A stretch of 11,199 nucleotides of DNA from Methanobacteriota archaeon (GCA_002702945.1 PADF01000076.1:12147-23345), one strand, 5' to 3'; numbered from the stretch's first letter, positions 1 to 5,551 are shown. Translations and numbers: made by a program. Notes: generated by a model not told the origin, from the letters alone.

Positions 1-195
1 TGCATCAAAAAATCTGGAGCCGGTCAAGGAACAGGGGCTGCGATTGGCGCTGCAGCAACTACTCAGTATATCTCTCCTGCCGTTAGTTCCATACCTATTA
101 TCGGTTGGGTTGCATCTGGTTTTGCTACTGCTTTCGGAGCTAAGAAAGGGGGTGAAATAGGAGAGAATATGGCTGAGTGGTATCATGACTGCTAA
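1..195 (+). CDS. C-terminal part of a glycine-rich, hydrophobic protein (5' end outside window)
   Basis: Frame 1 is open from the first base to TAA at 193-195, giving 64 residues of a protein that begins upstream. The visible part has small-residue patterns (GAGQGTGAAIGAAA, then GWVASGFATAFGAKKGGEIGE) resembling glycine-zipper membrane segments, and ends EWYHDC. This would suit a membrane-active or virion-associated phage protein, but no family is recognised. Its last 11 bases overlap the start of the oxygenase gene at 185, so the two are probably translated together. The function is unknown. Confidence 0.6.
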   Translation, partial: CIKKSGAGQGTGAAIGAAATTQYISPAVSSIPIIGWVASGFATAFGAKKGGEIGENMAEWYHDC

Positions 196-715
196 TGTTG
201 AGAGCTTATTTGGTATACCTTTATGGGTTATAGAGGGAGATTTATTAGAAGGTAGTTTGGATTGGGCATTGGATTTTAGGAATAAAAATCCTGATGGTGT
301 ACAAATGACAAACCAAGGGGGATATCACAGCAAAGATGTAAACGATGAATTTCCTTTTTATGATCACTTACAAGAAAGGATTCAGACTCTTCCTAGGTGT
401 AAAGTCGTTTCAATTTGGATTAATATCAATGGTCAAGGAGATTACAACAGTATTCATACTCATCCTTTAATAGATCTTTCGTTAGTTTGGTATCTCACTG
501 ATAATCAAAATACTTTGCGGTTGATGGATCCTCTTGGAGATATGAAACATAAAATACTTCGATCACTTGATCATAAAAATATGAATACCAGTAACTTAGT
601 TCGTGCTACTGCAGGGGATATGGTGGCTTTTCCAGGATTTATACCTCACCTAGTGGAACCTAATAGAGAAGAAACCGAACGAGTTTCGATAGCTTTTAAT
701 TTGGTCTGTCCTTGA
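185..715 (+). CDS. 2OG-Fe(II) oxygenase, TIGR02466-like
   Basis: The 176-residue protein matches the pattern of the small phage/cyanobacterial 2-oxoglutarate and Fe(II)-dependent oxygenases called TIGR02466. It has an N-terminal LFGIPLW, a central SIWININGQGDYN followed by HTHP (H91, H93), then LSLVWYL, a GDMVAFPGFIPH segment (H155) and a C-terminal R166-x-S168 with SIAFN. H91 or H93 together with H155 are candidate iron ligands and R166 the candidate 2-oxoglutarate contact; the second acidic ligand is not obvious. The start at 185 puts LFGIPLW near the N-terminus, as is usual in the family. Enzymes of this fold hydroxylate proteins, nucleic acids or small molecules, and cyanophages often carry several; the substrate cannot be read here. 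The gene overlaps the preceding one by 11 nt and sits just before the hli cassette. Confidence 0.82.
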   Translation: MTANVESLFGIPLWVIEGDLLEGSLDWALDFRNKNPDGVQMTNQGGYHSKDVNDEFPFYDHLQERIQTLPRCKVVSIWININGQGDYNSIHTHPLIDLSLVWYLTDNQNTLRLMDPLGDMKHKILRSLDHKNMNTSNLVRATAGDMVAFPGFIPHLVEPNREETERVSIAFNLVCP

Positions 716-755
716 AATCTAACAAACCGAACAAAGATGTCGGTTAACTATAACA

Positions 756-779
756 AGGTATTTATACCTAACAGGTTAG
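756..779. promoter_or_regulatory. Two overlapping dyads upstream of the hli cassette
   Basis: AGGTAT-TT-ATACCT (756-769) is a perfect 6-bp inverted repeat with a 2-nt centre. It overlaps CTAAC-AG-GTTAG (768-779), a 5-bp inverted repeat. Both lie in the 96-nt gap between the oxygenase stop and the proposed hli1 start at 812. The arrangement looks like a protein-binding site. An open frame starting at 737 runs through it, but that extension has no hli similarity and no ribosome binding site. Function as an operator is inference. Confidence 0.3.
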
Positions 780-811
780 AATTTGGGTGTAATATTTTTT
801 TAACCTTTCAG

Positions 812-919
812 ATGACACCTGAAGCAGAAAAATTCAACGGCTGGCTAGCCATGTTAGGCGTTGTAGCAGGCTTAGGTGCCTACGCTACTACAGGTCAACT
901 TATACCTGGAATCTTTTAA
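812..919 (+). CDS. hli: High-light-inducible protein (hli1), short phage type
   Basis: This 35-residue protein is one chlorophyll a/b-binding-like transmembrane helix. It begins MTPEAEKFNGWLAMLG and ends with the phage-type GAYATTGQLIPGIF. Hli proteins bind chlorophyll and carotenoid in thylakoids and protect photosystem II during infection. The usual ExxNGRxAMxGF motif is present as ExxNGWLAMLGV: E6 and N9 are kept but the arginine is tryptophan. The start at 812 was chosen because similarity begins there; an in-frame ATG at 737 would add 25 residues unlike any hli sequence, encoded by the dyad region. Neither start has a clear Shine-Dalgarno sequence. Three nucleotides separate it from hli2. 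Confidence 0.85.
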   Translation: MTPEAEKFNGWLAMLGVVAGLGAYATTGQLIPGIF

Positions 920-922
920 ATC

Positions 923-1042
923 ATGAAAGCATCTAATAAAACAATCTTTGAAAGAAGTATTGGAAGACCAGCAATGATGGCTTTTGTATTTCTTTGCGGA
1001 GCATATTTAACAACAGGTCACATCATCCCAGGTATCGTTTAA
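923..1042 (+). CDS. hli: Degenerate high-light-inducible protein (hli2)
   Basis: This 39-residue protein lies between two clear hli genes. It keeps the single-helix layout: E10-R-S-I13-G-R15-P-A-M-M-A-F21 aligned with ExxNGRxAMxGF, then GAYLTTGHIIPGIV, the same C-terminal signature as its neighbours. It retains Glu and Arg but has Ile in place of the chlorophyll-ligand Asn and Ala in place of Gly. It starts 3 nt after the hli1 stop, and its stop TAA overlaps the next ATG by one base (TAATG at 1040-1044), so coupled translation is likely. It may still pack against other Hli helices while binding less pigment; that is inference. Confidence 0.8.
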   Translation: MKASNKTIFERSIGRPAMMAFVFLCGAYLTTGHIIPGIV

Positions 1043-1209
1043 TGTCTAAAAAATCTTTAAGTGAAGAGATCTTAGAAGAAGGTTTTAGCTACGACACAGA
1101 AACTAAAGCTTTTGCCGAAAGATTAAATGGTTATGCAGCTTTAGTTGGTTGTATTGCTTTGGTTGGAGCTTATGCAACAACAGGTCAAATTATTCCAGGT
1201 TTCGTTTAA
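1042..1209 (+). CDS. hli: High-light-inducible protein (hli3)
   Basis: The 55-residue protein has a hydrophilic N-terminal stretch rich in Glu and Lys, then one membrane helix starting FAERLNGYAALVG and ending GAYATTGQIIPGFV. The ExxN pair is kept, the Arg is Tyr and the AM pair is AL. The start at 1042 overlaps the hli2 stop in TAATG; an earlier in-frame ATG at 994 lies inside hli2 and is rejected. Its own stop overlaps the hli4 start by one base (1209). The expected place of action is the host thylakoid membrane, where such proteins protect photosystem assembly and reduce photodamage. Confidence 0.85.
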   Translation: MSKKSLSEEILEEGFSYDTETKAFAERLNGYAALVGCIALVGAYATTGQIIPGFV

Positions 1210-1427
1210 TGACTTCATCTACTCAATCTGTAGCACAACAAACTACTGTTACCGAATACGGTAAGCAGAATATTTTCGCTAAAGAAACTCAACCACAGCT
1301 GGTTGAAGACTATAAAGGTTATGTCAAGGAAGCTGAACTAGCTAACGGTCGTTGGGCGATGATCGGCTTTGCTGCTCTCCTCGGTGCTTACGTCACTACT
1401 GGACAAGCTCTTCCCGGAATCTTCTAA
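1209..1427 (+). CDS. hli: High-light-inducible protein (hli4), canonical motif
   Basis: This 72-residue protein has the longest N-terminal extension of the set (about 40 polar residues) and the only canonical helix motif, E-LANGRWAMIGF, followed by GAYVTTGQALPGIF. Glu, Asn and Arg, which bind chlorophyll and form the helix-pair salt bridge in Hlips, are all present. The start at 1209 overlaps the hli3 stop (TAATG); an in-frame start at 1149 falls inside hli3 and is rejected. The last 90 nt overlap the end of the exonuclease gene on the other strand, an unusually long convergent overlap. Confidence 0.92.
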   Translation: MTSSTQSVAQQTTVTEYGKQNIFAKETQPQLVEDYKGYVKEAELANGRWAMIGFAALLGAYVTTGQALPGIF

Positions 1428-2189
1428 CTCTTTAAGAATTTGTTTCGCTACCCTCTCTTCTTCTTTTATTTCTTGGTAACGGCGAACCTTCTGCAACCAT
1501 TTGGTGTGGAATTTAGCAAGTTCGTTTTTGTTTAGGATAAAACTCTGATCGATCTCTGGTGTAGAGACGATGATTTCTGCACAACTCACTTCAATACCAA
1601 GTGTTTCTGAACAGGCTTGAGCATATGCTGCTAATTGCATTGCACATTTATTGAATTTATTCCAGCCTGTAAATAACGCTCTGTTTTCTTTACTAGCTTC
1701 TTTAGTTGGATAGTAACGACAGTAAGGTTGATTAGAAGTTTTAAAATCTCCAATAATAAAAGTATCGTTGCGAATTCCTAGCAGGTCGGGACAACCGCAA
1801 TACATATACTTATGACTCCAGACTCTGCTAATACCATCTTCCCCAGTACAGAATTTCCATTCTGGTCTTAAGGGCATTTCACTCCAGATAAACTCATCGT
1901 ATTTATCTAGATGTTTACTCATTCCCTCCCAAAATGGTAGGTATTCTTCTTCTATTTTTATCTCTCTCCCTCGAATATAATCCTCGCAGGCTTGGTGTAC
2001 CGCTGAACCTCTTATGGCTGCAGCTTTTGCACCGTTAGGATTCTTAGCTTGCCAATTCAGCAATGCTTTTTTACTGCGTTCTGATGATGTTTTTCCGAGG
2101 ATAGTTGTAACAGAAGGATATGCTTTATCTGCTTGATCTGTTGCGTAATGACGCTCGCCGTTTATCTCAAAACGAGTCGGCTTAGTCAT
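1338..2189 (-). CDS. PD-(D/E)XK (RecB-like) phage exonuclease
   Basis: The 283-residue protein has the ordered motifs of the RecB/Cas4-like nuclease fold: an early AYPSVTTIL segment, RGSAVH with H65, GCPDLLG with D135, GDFKTS giving D148-x-K150, and QLAAYAQA with Q185 and Y189. D135, D148 and K150 would hold the catalytic metal, and the Q-x-x-x-Y helix matches motif IV of these nucleases. Such enzymes in phages process double-stranded DNA ends for recombination, replication or host DNA breakdown, which fits the neighbouring SSB and clamp genes. The C-terminal tail from about residue 255 is low-complexity (Ser, Glu, Lys) and is encoded antisense to hli4. The gene starts ATGACTAAA, 5 nt after a strong hairpin and without a Shine-Dalgarno sequence. 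Confidence 0.85.
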   Translation of the reverse strand: MTKPTRFEINGERHYATDQADKAYPSVTTILGKTSSERSKKALLNWQAKNPNGAKAAAIRGSAVHQACEDYIRGREIKIEEEYLPFWEGMSKHLDKYDEFIWSEMPLRPEWKFCTGEDGISRVWSHKYMYCGCPDLLGIRNDTFIIGDFKTSNQPYCRYYPTKEASKENRALFTGWNKFNKCAMQLAAYAQACSETLGIEVSCAEIIVSTPEIDQSFILNKNELAKFHTKWLQKVRRYQEIKEEERVAKQILKELEDSGKSLSSSDVSTEESSKADHRPTTVS

Positions 2190-2194
2190 AAAAA

Positions 2195-2219
2195 GTTACA
2201 TTATTTATCTTAATGTAAC
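2195..2219 (-). promoter_or_regulatory. 9-bp perfect inverted repeat directly before the exonuclease start
   Basis: GTTACATTA (2195-2203) and TAATGTAAC (2211-2219) are perfect complements around a 7-nt loop. On the - strand the repeat ends five bases before the exonuclease ATG and is followed by TTTT. It occupies the place where a ribosome binding site would be. It could be an operator, a translation-controlling hairpin, or a weak AT-rich terminator for transcripts coming from the right. The sequence alone does not decide. Confidence 0.5.
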
Positions 2220-2222
2220 AAT

Positions 2223-2390
2223 TTATTGAGTTTTGTCACAAAATTGGGGGCTTGAGTCCAGTTGTGTTCTTGTAACTAATCTATGAAAAGAAGTCCCATC
2301 AACTCCTTCGGCACCACTAGTTAACCTCGACGGGTCCCTATAAGTAATAGTAATTCTTGAAAGAAGTAGGTCTCCTCCTACTAGATCCAA
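2223..2390 (-). CDS. Possible small protein or reading frame in a conserved-looking RNA
   Basis: The 287-nt gap before the exonuclease is not random-looking. On the - strand one frame stays open from about 2479 to TAA at 2223-2225 except for a single TAA at 2421-2423. Downstream of that stop a TTG at 2390 gives 55 residues, including YRDPSRLTSGAEGVDGTSF and LDSSPQFCDKTQ. The composition is protein-like and the RDPSRLTSGAEGVDGTSFHR stretch looks like sequence one would expect to be conserved, but I cannot name a family. There is no ATG and no Shine-Dalgarno sequence at a usable distance; the AGGAGGAG at about 2369-2376 lies inside the frame and in a hairpin. It could be a decayed gene, a leaderless or readthrough product, or a structured RNA that happens to be open. 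Confidence 0.3.
   Translation of the reverse strand: MDLVGGDLLLSRITITYRDPSRLTSGAEGVDGTSFHRLVTRTQLDSSPQFCDKTQ
2365..2382 (-). other. Hairpin enclosing an AGGAGG sequence
   Basis: AGTAGG (2365-2370) pairs perfectly with CCTACT (2377-2382) around a 6-nt loop. On the - strand this places AGGAGGAG across one arm and the loop, so a perfect Shine-Dalgarno sequence would be partly sequestered. No start codon follows at the normal distance. It is therefore more likely part of a folded RNA than an active ribosome binding site. Confidence 0.35.
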
Positions 2391-2399
2391 CCACTTAGC

Positions 2400-2460
2400 C
2401 CGAGTAGTTGCTTTCTTGAATTAAGGGAGAACACAGAAGGCATAATCAATGCAACCTCGG
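2400..2460 (-). other. Long-range stem in the gap upstream of the exonuclease
   Basis: On the - strand CCGAGGTTGC (2460-2451) can pair with GCAAC-TA-CTCGG (2411-2400): two 5-bp helices separated by a 2-nt bulge, closing a 39-nt loop. Together with the hairpin at 2365-2382 and the dyad at 2195-2219, this suggests a structured transcript, such as a leader or small RNA, between the gene ending at 2477 and the exonuclease. Thermodynamic significance was not computed. Confidence 0.3.
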
Positions 2461-2476
2461 AAGGAAGCCCCTGTTA

Positions 2477-2863
2477 CTACTCTGCCGTACTTTCGTTAGT
2501 TTTCAAGAACTCAAGTGCATTATTTAATATATCTTTTTGTTGTTGTTCTGATTTATAAGCTGAAAACTCTTCTGTAACTTGAGTTGATAGGTGAACTAAA
2601 CCTTTTAAAATTTCTTCAATACCAGTTACATTATCTAATCTTCTTGCTAATACAGGACCTGCAAGAATTAAATAAGCTAATGTTGCTGTATCAGGTAAAT
2701 AACCATTAAAACTGGCTCCACCAGAAGTGAAGCCATTGAGTAAGTAACGTAAGTCTTCTGCTGTTTTAGCAATGATTTTTAAATATTCACCATTGACTTG
2801 CGTTTCTTTGAGGATGTCGATCAGTAGTTGGTGGTCGTTCTTCTCTGGGTTCTTGGTAGTCAT
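2477..2863 (-). CDS. Hypothetical helical protein
   Basis: This unrecognised protein of 128 residues (136 if begun at the ATG at 2887) is predominantly helical. It has a hydrophobic middle, LPDTATLAYLILAGPVLARR, and a Glu/Lys/Gln-rich C-terminus (AYKSEQQQKD, LEFLKTNESTAE). The ATG at 2863 (MTTKNPEKND) was chosen because it shortens the out-of-frame overlap with the upstream gene and has AAGG about 11 nt before it; an overlap of 77 nt still remains. It lies in the replication block between the ssDNA-binding candidates and the exonuclease, which hints at a DNA-metabolism accessory role, but nothing in the sequence shows this directly. Confidence 0.65.
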   Translation of the reverse strand: MTTKNPEKNDHQLLIDILKETQVNGEYLKIIAKTAEDLRYLLNGFTSGGASFNGYLPDTATLAYLILAGPVLARRLDNVTGIEEILKGLVHLSTQVTEEFSAYKSEQQQKDILNNALEFLKTNESTAE

Positions 2864-3044
2864 GAATAATTGTGCCTTGGAAAGCATTAGCCAACTGTAA
2901 CGTTGCCCTTTCTATAGAGCTTAGTTGTTTCCAAGCCAAGTTACATTCGTCCTGACCATAGCGATCAATAATACACTTGACGTCTTTACCGCAAGTTGCC
3001 TCACGTAAAGCGCCAAGTGCTAATGAATAGTTAGACCCAGTCAC
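2787..3044 (-). CDS. Hypothetical small protein, GTG start
   Basis: The 85-residue frame has a plausible folded N-terminal part, GKDVKCIIDRYGQDECNLAW, followed by KQLSSIERATLQLANAFQ and a Pro/Arg-rich tail that overlaps the next gene out of frame. The only available start is GTG at 3044, inside the last 14 nt of the upstream gene, which would allow reinitiation after its stop. The family is not recognised. The long downstream overlap (77 nt) makes it less secure than its neighbours, although position and spacing fit a continuous operon. Confidence 0.55.
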   Translation of the reverse strand: MTGSNYSLALGALREATCGKDVKCIIDRYGQDECNLAWKQLSSIERATLQLANAFQGTIIHDYQEPREERPPTTDRHPQRNASQW

Positions 3045-3780
3045 TACCTATAGAAGCTTCTGTTGCTTTAGCTCCAAGTTCGTGATCAGCTCCAAGATTA
3101 TCTCTGTGAGTTGGTGGCAGTCCTCTTGTAGTAGCTTCTGCAGGTTTACCAGCAAAAGGATCTGCATTGTCATAAAGAGCTGGTAGATACCATTTGTCTT
3201 TGATCTCATTCCATTTTTTAGCTACAGCATTTCTTACTGGAGCTTTCAATGGAGCTGGAGTCAACGTGTAAACAGTGTCTGTTCCAGATCCTTTACGAGC
3301 TAACTTCATTAAGAAGTTATAGACACCATCATCATTAGCTTCATAAGAATCCATCGAAAGAATTTCTTCTAAAGAAGTTCTTAATCCTCTAGTGCTGAAC
3401 TCGATGATTGCAAAGTCTTTCTTCTCTTTGATATACCCAATAAAACTTAGGATTTGTTTGGGCTTATCAAGATCATCTTCTGAATGAGTTCCGTACTCGA
3501 CTTTACGAAGGAATTTAGCATCGTAATTCAGACCAATATTATCCTTGTAATCTTTTGGATAACCTTCTGAAAAAGGAGTGGTATGTGGTTGCCCATCATG
3601 TTTGAAGTACTTATAACCACTGATTACATGACCAGTCTCAAAGCCACCACAGATAATGACTTCATGAGAGTCACCATCTTTTAGTTGCTTACCAGGAGAG
3701 TAGAAACGATCTGTCTCTTCTTGAGTAAATGTACTAGCTGTGTCAGTAGCAAATTTGTGGTCTGGAGGAAAGAATCCCAT
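3031..3780 (-). CDS. Probable phage ssDNA-binding protein (gp32-like SSB type)
   Basis: The 249-residue protein starts MGFFPPDHKF, and from about residue 105 follows the layout of the OB-fold ssDNA-binding proteins common in tailed phages: DKPKQILSFIGYIKEKKDFA, then IIEFSTRGLRTSLEEIL, then YNFLMKLARKGSGTDTVYTL with P175 and P177. The last element corresponds to the 'ydi.i.R.G.G.dT.Y.v.P' stretch of that family as I remember it. The C-terminal part is polar and not strongly acidic. It starts 3 nt after the stop of the SSB gene, so the two form a tight pair. The assignment is by pattern, and a structural or other replication protein cannot be excluded. Confidence 0.5.
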   Translation of the reverse strand: MGFFPPDHKFATDTASTFTQEETDRFYSPGKQLKDGDSHEVIICGGFETGHVISGYKYFKHDGQPHTTPFSEGYPKDYKDNIGLNYDAKFLRKVEYGTHSEDDLDKPKQILSFIGYIKEKKDFAIIEFSTRGLRTSLEEILSMDSYEANDDGVYNFLMKLARKGSGTDTVYTLTPAPLKAPVRNAVAKKWNEIKDKWYLPALYDNADPFAGKPAEATTRGLPPTHRDNLGADHELGAKATEASIGSDWV

Positions 3781-3783
3781 TTT

Positions 3784-4473
3784 TTATTTCCAAGAATGTG
3801 AAGTTGGCATGTCACCAGGATCGTCATCACCCATAAAGGCGGATGGCTCATATCCTGAGGCGGAGGTGTCTTTAGCTGGATTGACAGTACCAGCTCCTCC
3901 TTTAGTTCTCTCGTGAATTCGGATGCGTCTGCATTTCACCTCTGTATAGATTTTGCCTTTCGCATCTTTCTGAGGTGTAAGCATACCTAGAACTTCAGCT
4001 AAGCTTCCTTTCGGATAATCAAGGATTCTCTCCTTCCAATTACCGTATCCTCTTACTCGATACCAGTCAGTGTGTTGAGTACCTGCAACATATCTGTTGA
4101 CTGCGACACTCCTACTAGCGCTCTTCTCTGCTGCTCTTCCATCTTTTGAAAAGCGACCAACAAACATTGCTTCGTTAATGAATTGGTCTTTATCGGCATT
4201 ACAAATAGTGCTAATTGTGATGATGGGCATTCCATCATGTTCAGTGTCTTTTTCTCCAAGAGCTAATCCTCCTACGACGAGAATATACTCATCTGGTTTT
4301 TTAGCTTGAAATTTAGAAGCTGGACCTGTACTGTTTTTCAGTGCTGCTCTGAGGATCACAGGCATTGGTTCAGGTGTTGAAGCAACTGCAGGAGCTTCTA
4401 TATACTCCTGACCATTAACAACGACCTGTGTGGGAATTGATCCTAGAGCAACTGTCAAAATTGCTGTAGACAA
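3784..4473 (-). CDS. ssb: Single-stranded DNA-binding protein (SSB, OB fold) with N-terminal extension
   Basis: Residues 100-188 of this 229-residue protein carry the bacterial SSB pattern: EAMFVGRFSKDGRAAEKSAS, RSVAVNRYVAGTQHTDWYRV, RGYGNWKERI, YPKGSLAEVLGML, then KGKIYTEVKCRRIRIHE. SSB coats single-stranded DNA at the fork and recruits partners through an acidic tail. Here the tail is acidic (GDDDPGD) but ends SHSWK instead of the host-type DDDIPF. About 100 residues precede the OB domain and are not typical; they contain YILVVGGLALGEKD, which may form extra strands. The longest frame begins with TTG at 4473; an internal ATG at 4365 is the alternative. Neither has a clear Shine-Dalgarno sequence. 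The next gene follows after 3 nt. Confidence 0.8.
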   Translation of the reverse strand: MSTAILTVALGSIPTQVVVNGQEYIEAPAVASTPEPMPVILRAALKNSTGPASKFQAKKPDEYILVVGGLALGEKDTEHDGMPIITISTICNADKDQFINEAMFVGRFSKDGRAAEKSASRSVAVNRYVAGTQHTDWYRVRGYGNWKERILDYPKGSLAEVLGMLTPQKDAKGKIYTEVKCRRIRIHERTKGGAGTVNPAKDTSASGYEPSAFMGDDDPGDMPTSHSWK

Positions 4474-4503
4474 GTTTATTCATAGTGTGGGTAATTTACA
4501 ATA

Positions 4504-4519
4504 ACGCTGTATTTAGCGT
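4504..4519 (-). other. Small hairpin between the clamp and SSB genes
   Basis: ACGCT (4504-4508) and AGCGT (4515-4519) form a perfect 5-bp stem with a 6-nt loop in the 56-nt gap between the clamp-like gene and SSB. No T-run follows on the - strand, so it is not a classical terminator. It could be an RNA processing or stabilising element in a polycistronic message. Confidence 0.3.
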
Positions 4520-4529
4520 GTGCAAGTAT

Positions 4530-5165
4530 TTACTTCACTAACTGTGGTGTATTTGCTGCAAACTTTCTAAGCCATTGAGGTATAGGAGGAATAGGCTCTG
4601 CTGTCTGAGGCATAACAAGAATAACAATTTCTCCAGAGCTTTCTTCAATTCTCATAGGACCACCATTGAATGAACTAAGAATCACTGAAGCGTTGAGTGT
4701 GCTTAAGCCTTTAATAGCTCTTTGTATATAAGTAAGGTTGTAACGACCTGCAGTAGCTGACATAGATTCAGCATCTAATTTATCCCAATGATCTAAGCAA
4801 TCTTTTAATGCTTTCGCTAAGTTAGGAGAATTGACAGCACTGCGATTGATTGATACTTCTTTCGTCTCTGAGGTGCTTTTTCTGTGTGTAGTTACTCTTG
4901 CTATATCACCTTCTATAAAGACTGTTCTACTGGCTGTCTTGACTCCCCTGGAAGCTTTAACAAGTTCACTGTTAGGAAGAAGATTAATAGTTTCGTCTCC
5001 TTCTCCGGAAGGATCATAAGCTAAGCAAGCAACGTTGCCTTTATCGGTAGAAGCAAGAAAAACACCACCTCTATCATCAGGAGTCAGTTCAACTGCTTGG
5101 TATGGAGCGTAGCTTCCCGTAAATTCAGACGCTATGGCAAGTAGTGCCGAATTGCAAGTGAGCAT
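4530..5165 (-). CDS. Sliding-clamp-like protein (DnaN fold, about two domains)
   Basis: The C-terminal half of this 211-residue protein follows the end of bacterial beta clamps: FN..Y appears as YNLTYIQRAIKGLS, then a beta segment ASVILSSFNGGPMRIEES, then EIVILVMPQ, matching the terminal 'yvvMPMrl' of DnaN. A clamp encircles DNA and tethers the polymerase. The N-terminal half has clamp-like alternating strands (SRTVFIEGDIARVTT) but weaker similarity. Bacterial clamps have three domains and about 370 residues; this one is the length of a two-domain clamp such as T4 gp45 or PCNA. A Pro-rich extension (PIPPIPQW) follows the MP motif. It overlaps the upstream gene by 41 nt and lies 56 nt before SSB, so a replication role fits. 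Confidence 0.6.
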   Translation of the reverse strand: MLTCNSALLAIASEFTGSYAPYQAVELTPDDRGGVFLASTDKGNVACLAYDPSGEGDETINLLPNSELVKASRGVKTASRTVFIEGDIARVTTHRKSTSETKEVSINRSAVNSPNLAKALKDCLDHWDKLDAESMSATAGRYNLTYIQRAIKGLSTLNASVILSSFNGGPMRIEESSGEIVILVMPQTAEPIPPIPQWLRKFAANTPQLVK

Positions 5166-5367
5166 TTTCTGAAGTCTCGGCTAAATTGGCTGTCCCAGCA
5201 AGATTAACTAAATTTCCGACCCATTGCCATTGCCAAATACTGTGATCTTCATCTAATAAGTGGTTAGCTAATTCAAATTCTTCTTGAGATATGAGTGGTC
5301 TCCATTGTTTGTCTAAGCACTTTTTGTTCTGCCTGTCGATGAGAACTGCTCTTTTCATTCCTTCCAT
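5125..5367 (-). CDS. Hypothetical protein, first gene of the replication block
   Basis: The 80-residue frame has two ATG starts, 5367 and 5358. It begins with a basic strand (MKRAVLIDRQNKKCL), continues with QEEFELANHLLDEDHS and a Trp-rich IWQWQWVGN segment, and ends overlapping the clamp-like gene by 41 nt. No family is recognised. It lies directly downstream of the promoter-like region 5464-5491, so it is probably the first cistron of the leftward replication operon. Confidence 0.6.
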   Translation of the reverse strand: MEGMKRAVLIDRQNKKCLDKQWRPLISQEEFELANHLLDEDHSIWQWQWVGNLVNLAGTANLAETSENAHLQFGTTCHSV

Positions 5368-5463
5368 TTTTATTTTTTCGCGGATTCATATCATAAATCA
5401 GCTAAAGAAAAAAAGAAACAATTCTTAATTATTAATCGATTACAATCCAGCAGAATAAAAAGA

Positions 5464-5491
5464 ACTATATCAAATCATTAAATTTCGTAAA
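5464..5491 (-). promoter_or_regulatory. Candidate sigma70-like promoter for the leftward replication operon
   Basis: On the - strand TTTACG (5491-5486) and TATAGT (5469-5464) are 16 nt apart, matching 4/6 and 5/6 of the bacterial -35 and -10 consensus. Transcription would start near 5457 and leave a leader of about 90 nt before the gene starting at 5367. The AT-rich setting makes chance matches likely, so confidence is modest. Confidence 0.3.
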
Positions 5492-5494
5492 ACC

Positions 5495-5515
5495 GTATCA
5501 AGGTGATACAGTATC
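5495..5515. promoter_or_regulatory. Triple GTATC/GATAC half-site cluster (operator-like)
   Basis: GTATCA-AGG-TGATAC (5495-5509) is a perfect dyad, and GATAC-A-GTATC (5505-5515) is a second perfect dyad sharing the middle half-site. Three alternating half-sites lie within 21 bp, immediately upstream of the candidate -35 element and about 100 bp before the + strand gene at 5616. This is the layout of a repressor or activator site controlling a divergent region. Confidence 0.4.
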
Positions 5516-5551
5516 TGATTATACCGTTTGGTAGACTATAGGAAATCGTCG

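Noticed and set aside
759..766. TATTTATA is the complement of the T4-type late promoter TATAAATA.
   Set aside because: It would point leftward, antisense to the oxygenase gene, and the motif is easily met by chance in AT-rich DNA.
737..811. N-terminal extension of hli1 from ATG 737.
   Set aside because: The 25 added residues do not resemble hli proteins, there is no ribosome binding site, and the DNA carries two dyads.
2260..2275. CTTGAGTCC looks like a tRNA T-loop fragment.
   Set aside because: No matching T-stem, acceptor stem or anticodon arm can be found around it; no tRNA is visible in the window.
4053..4309. Open frames on both strands inside the SSB gene.
   Set aside because: The SSB frame has clear domain similarity across this stretch; the others have none.
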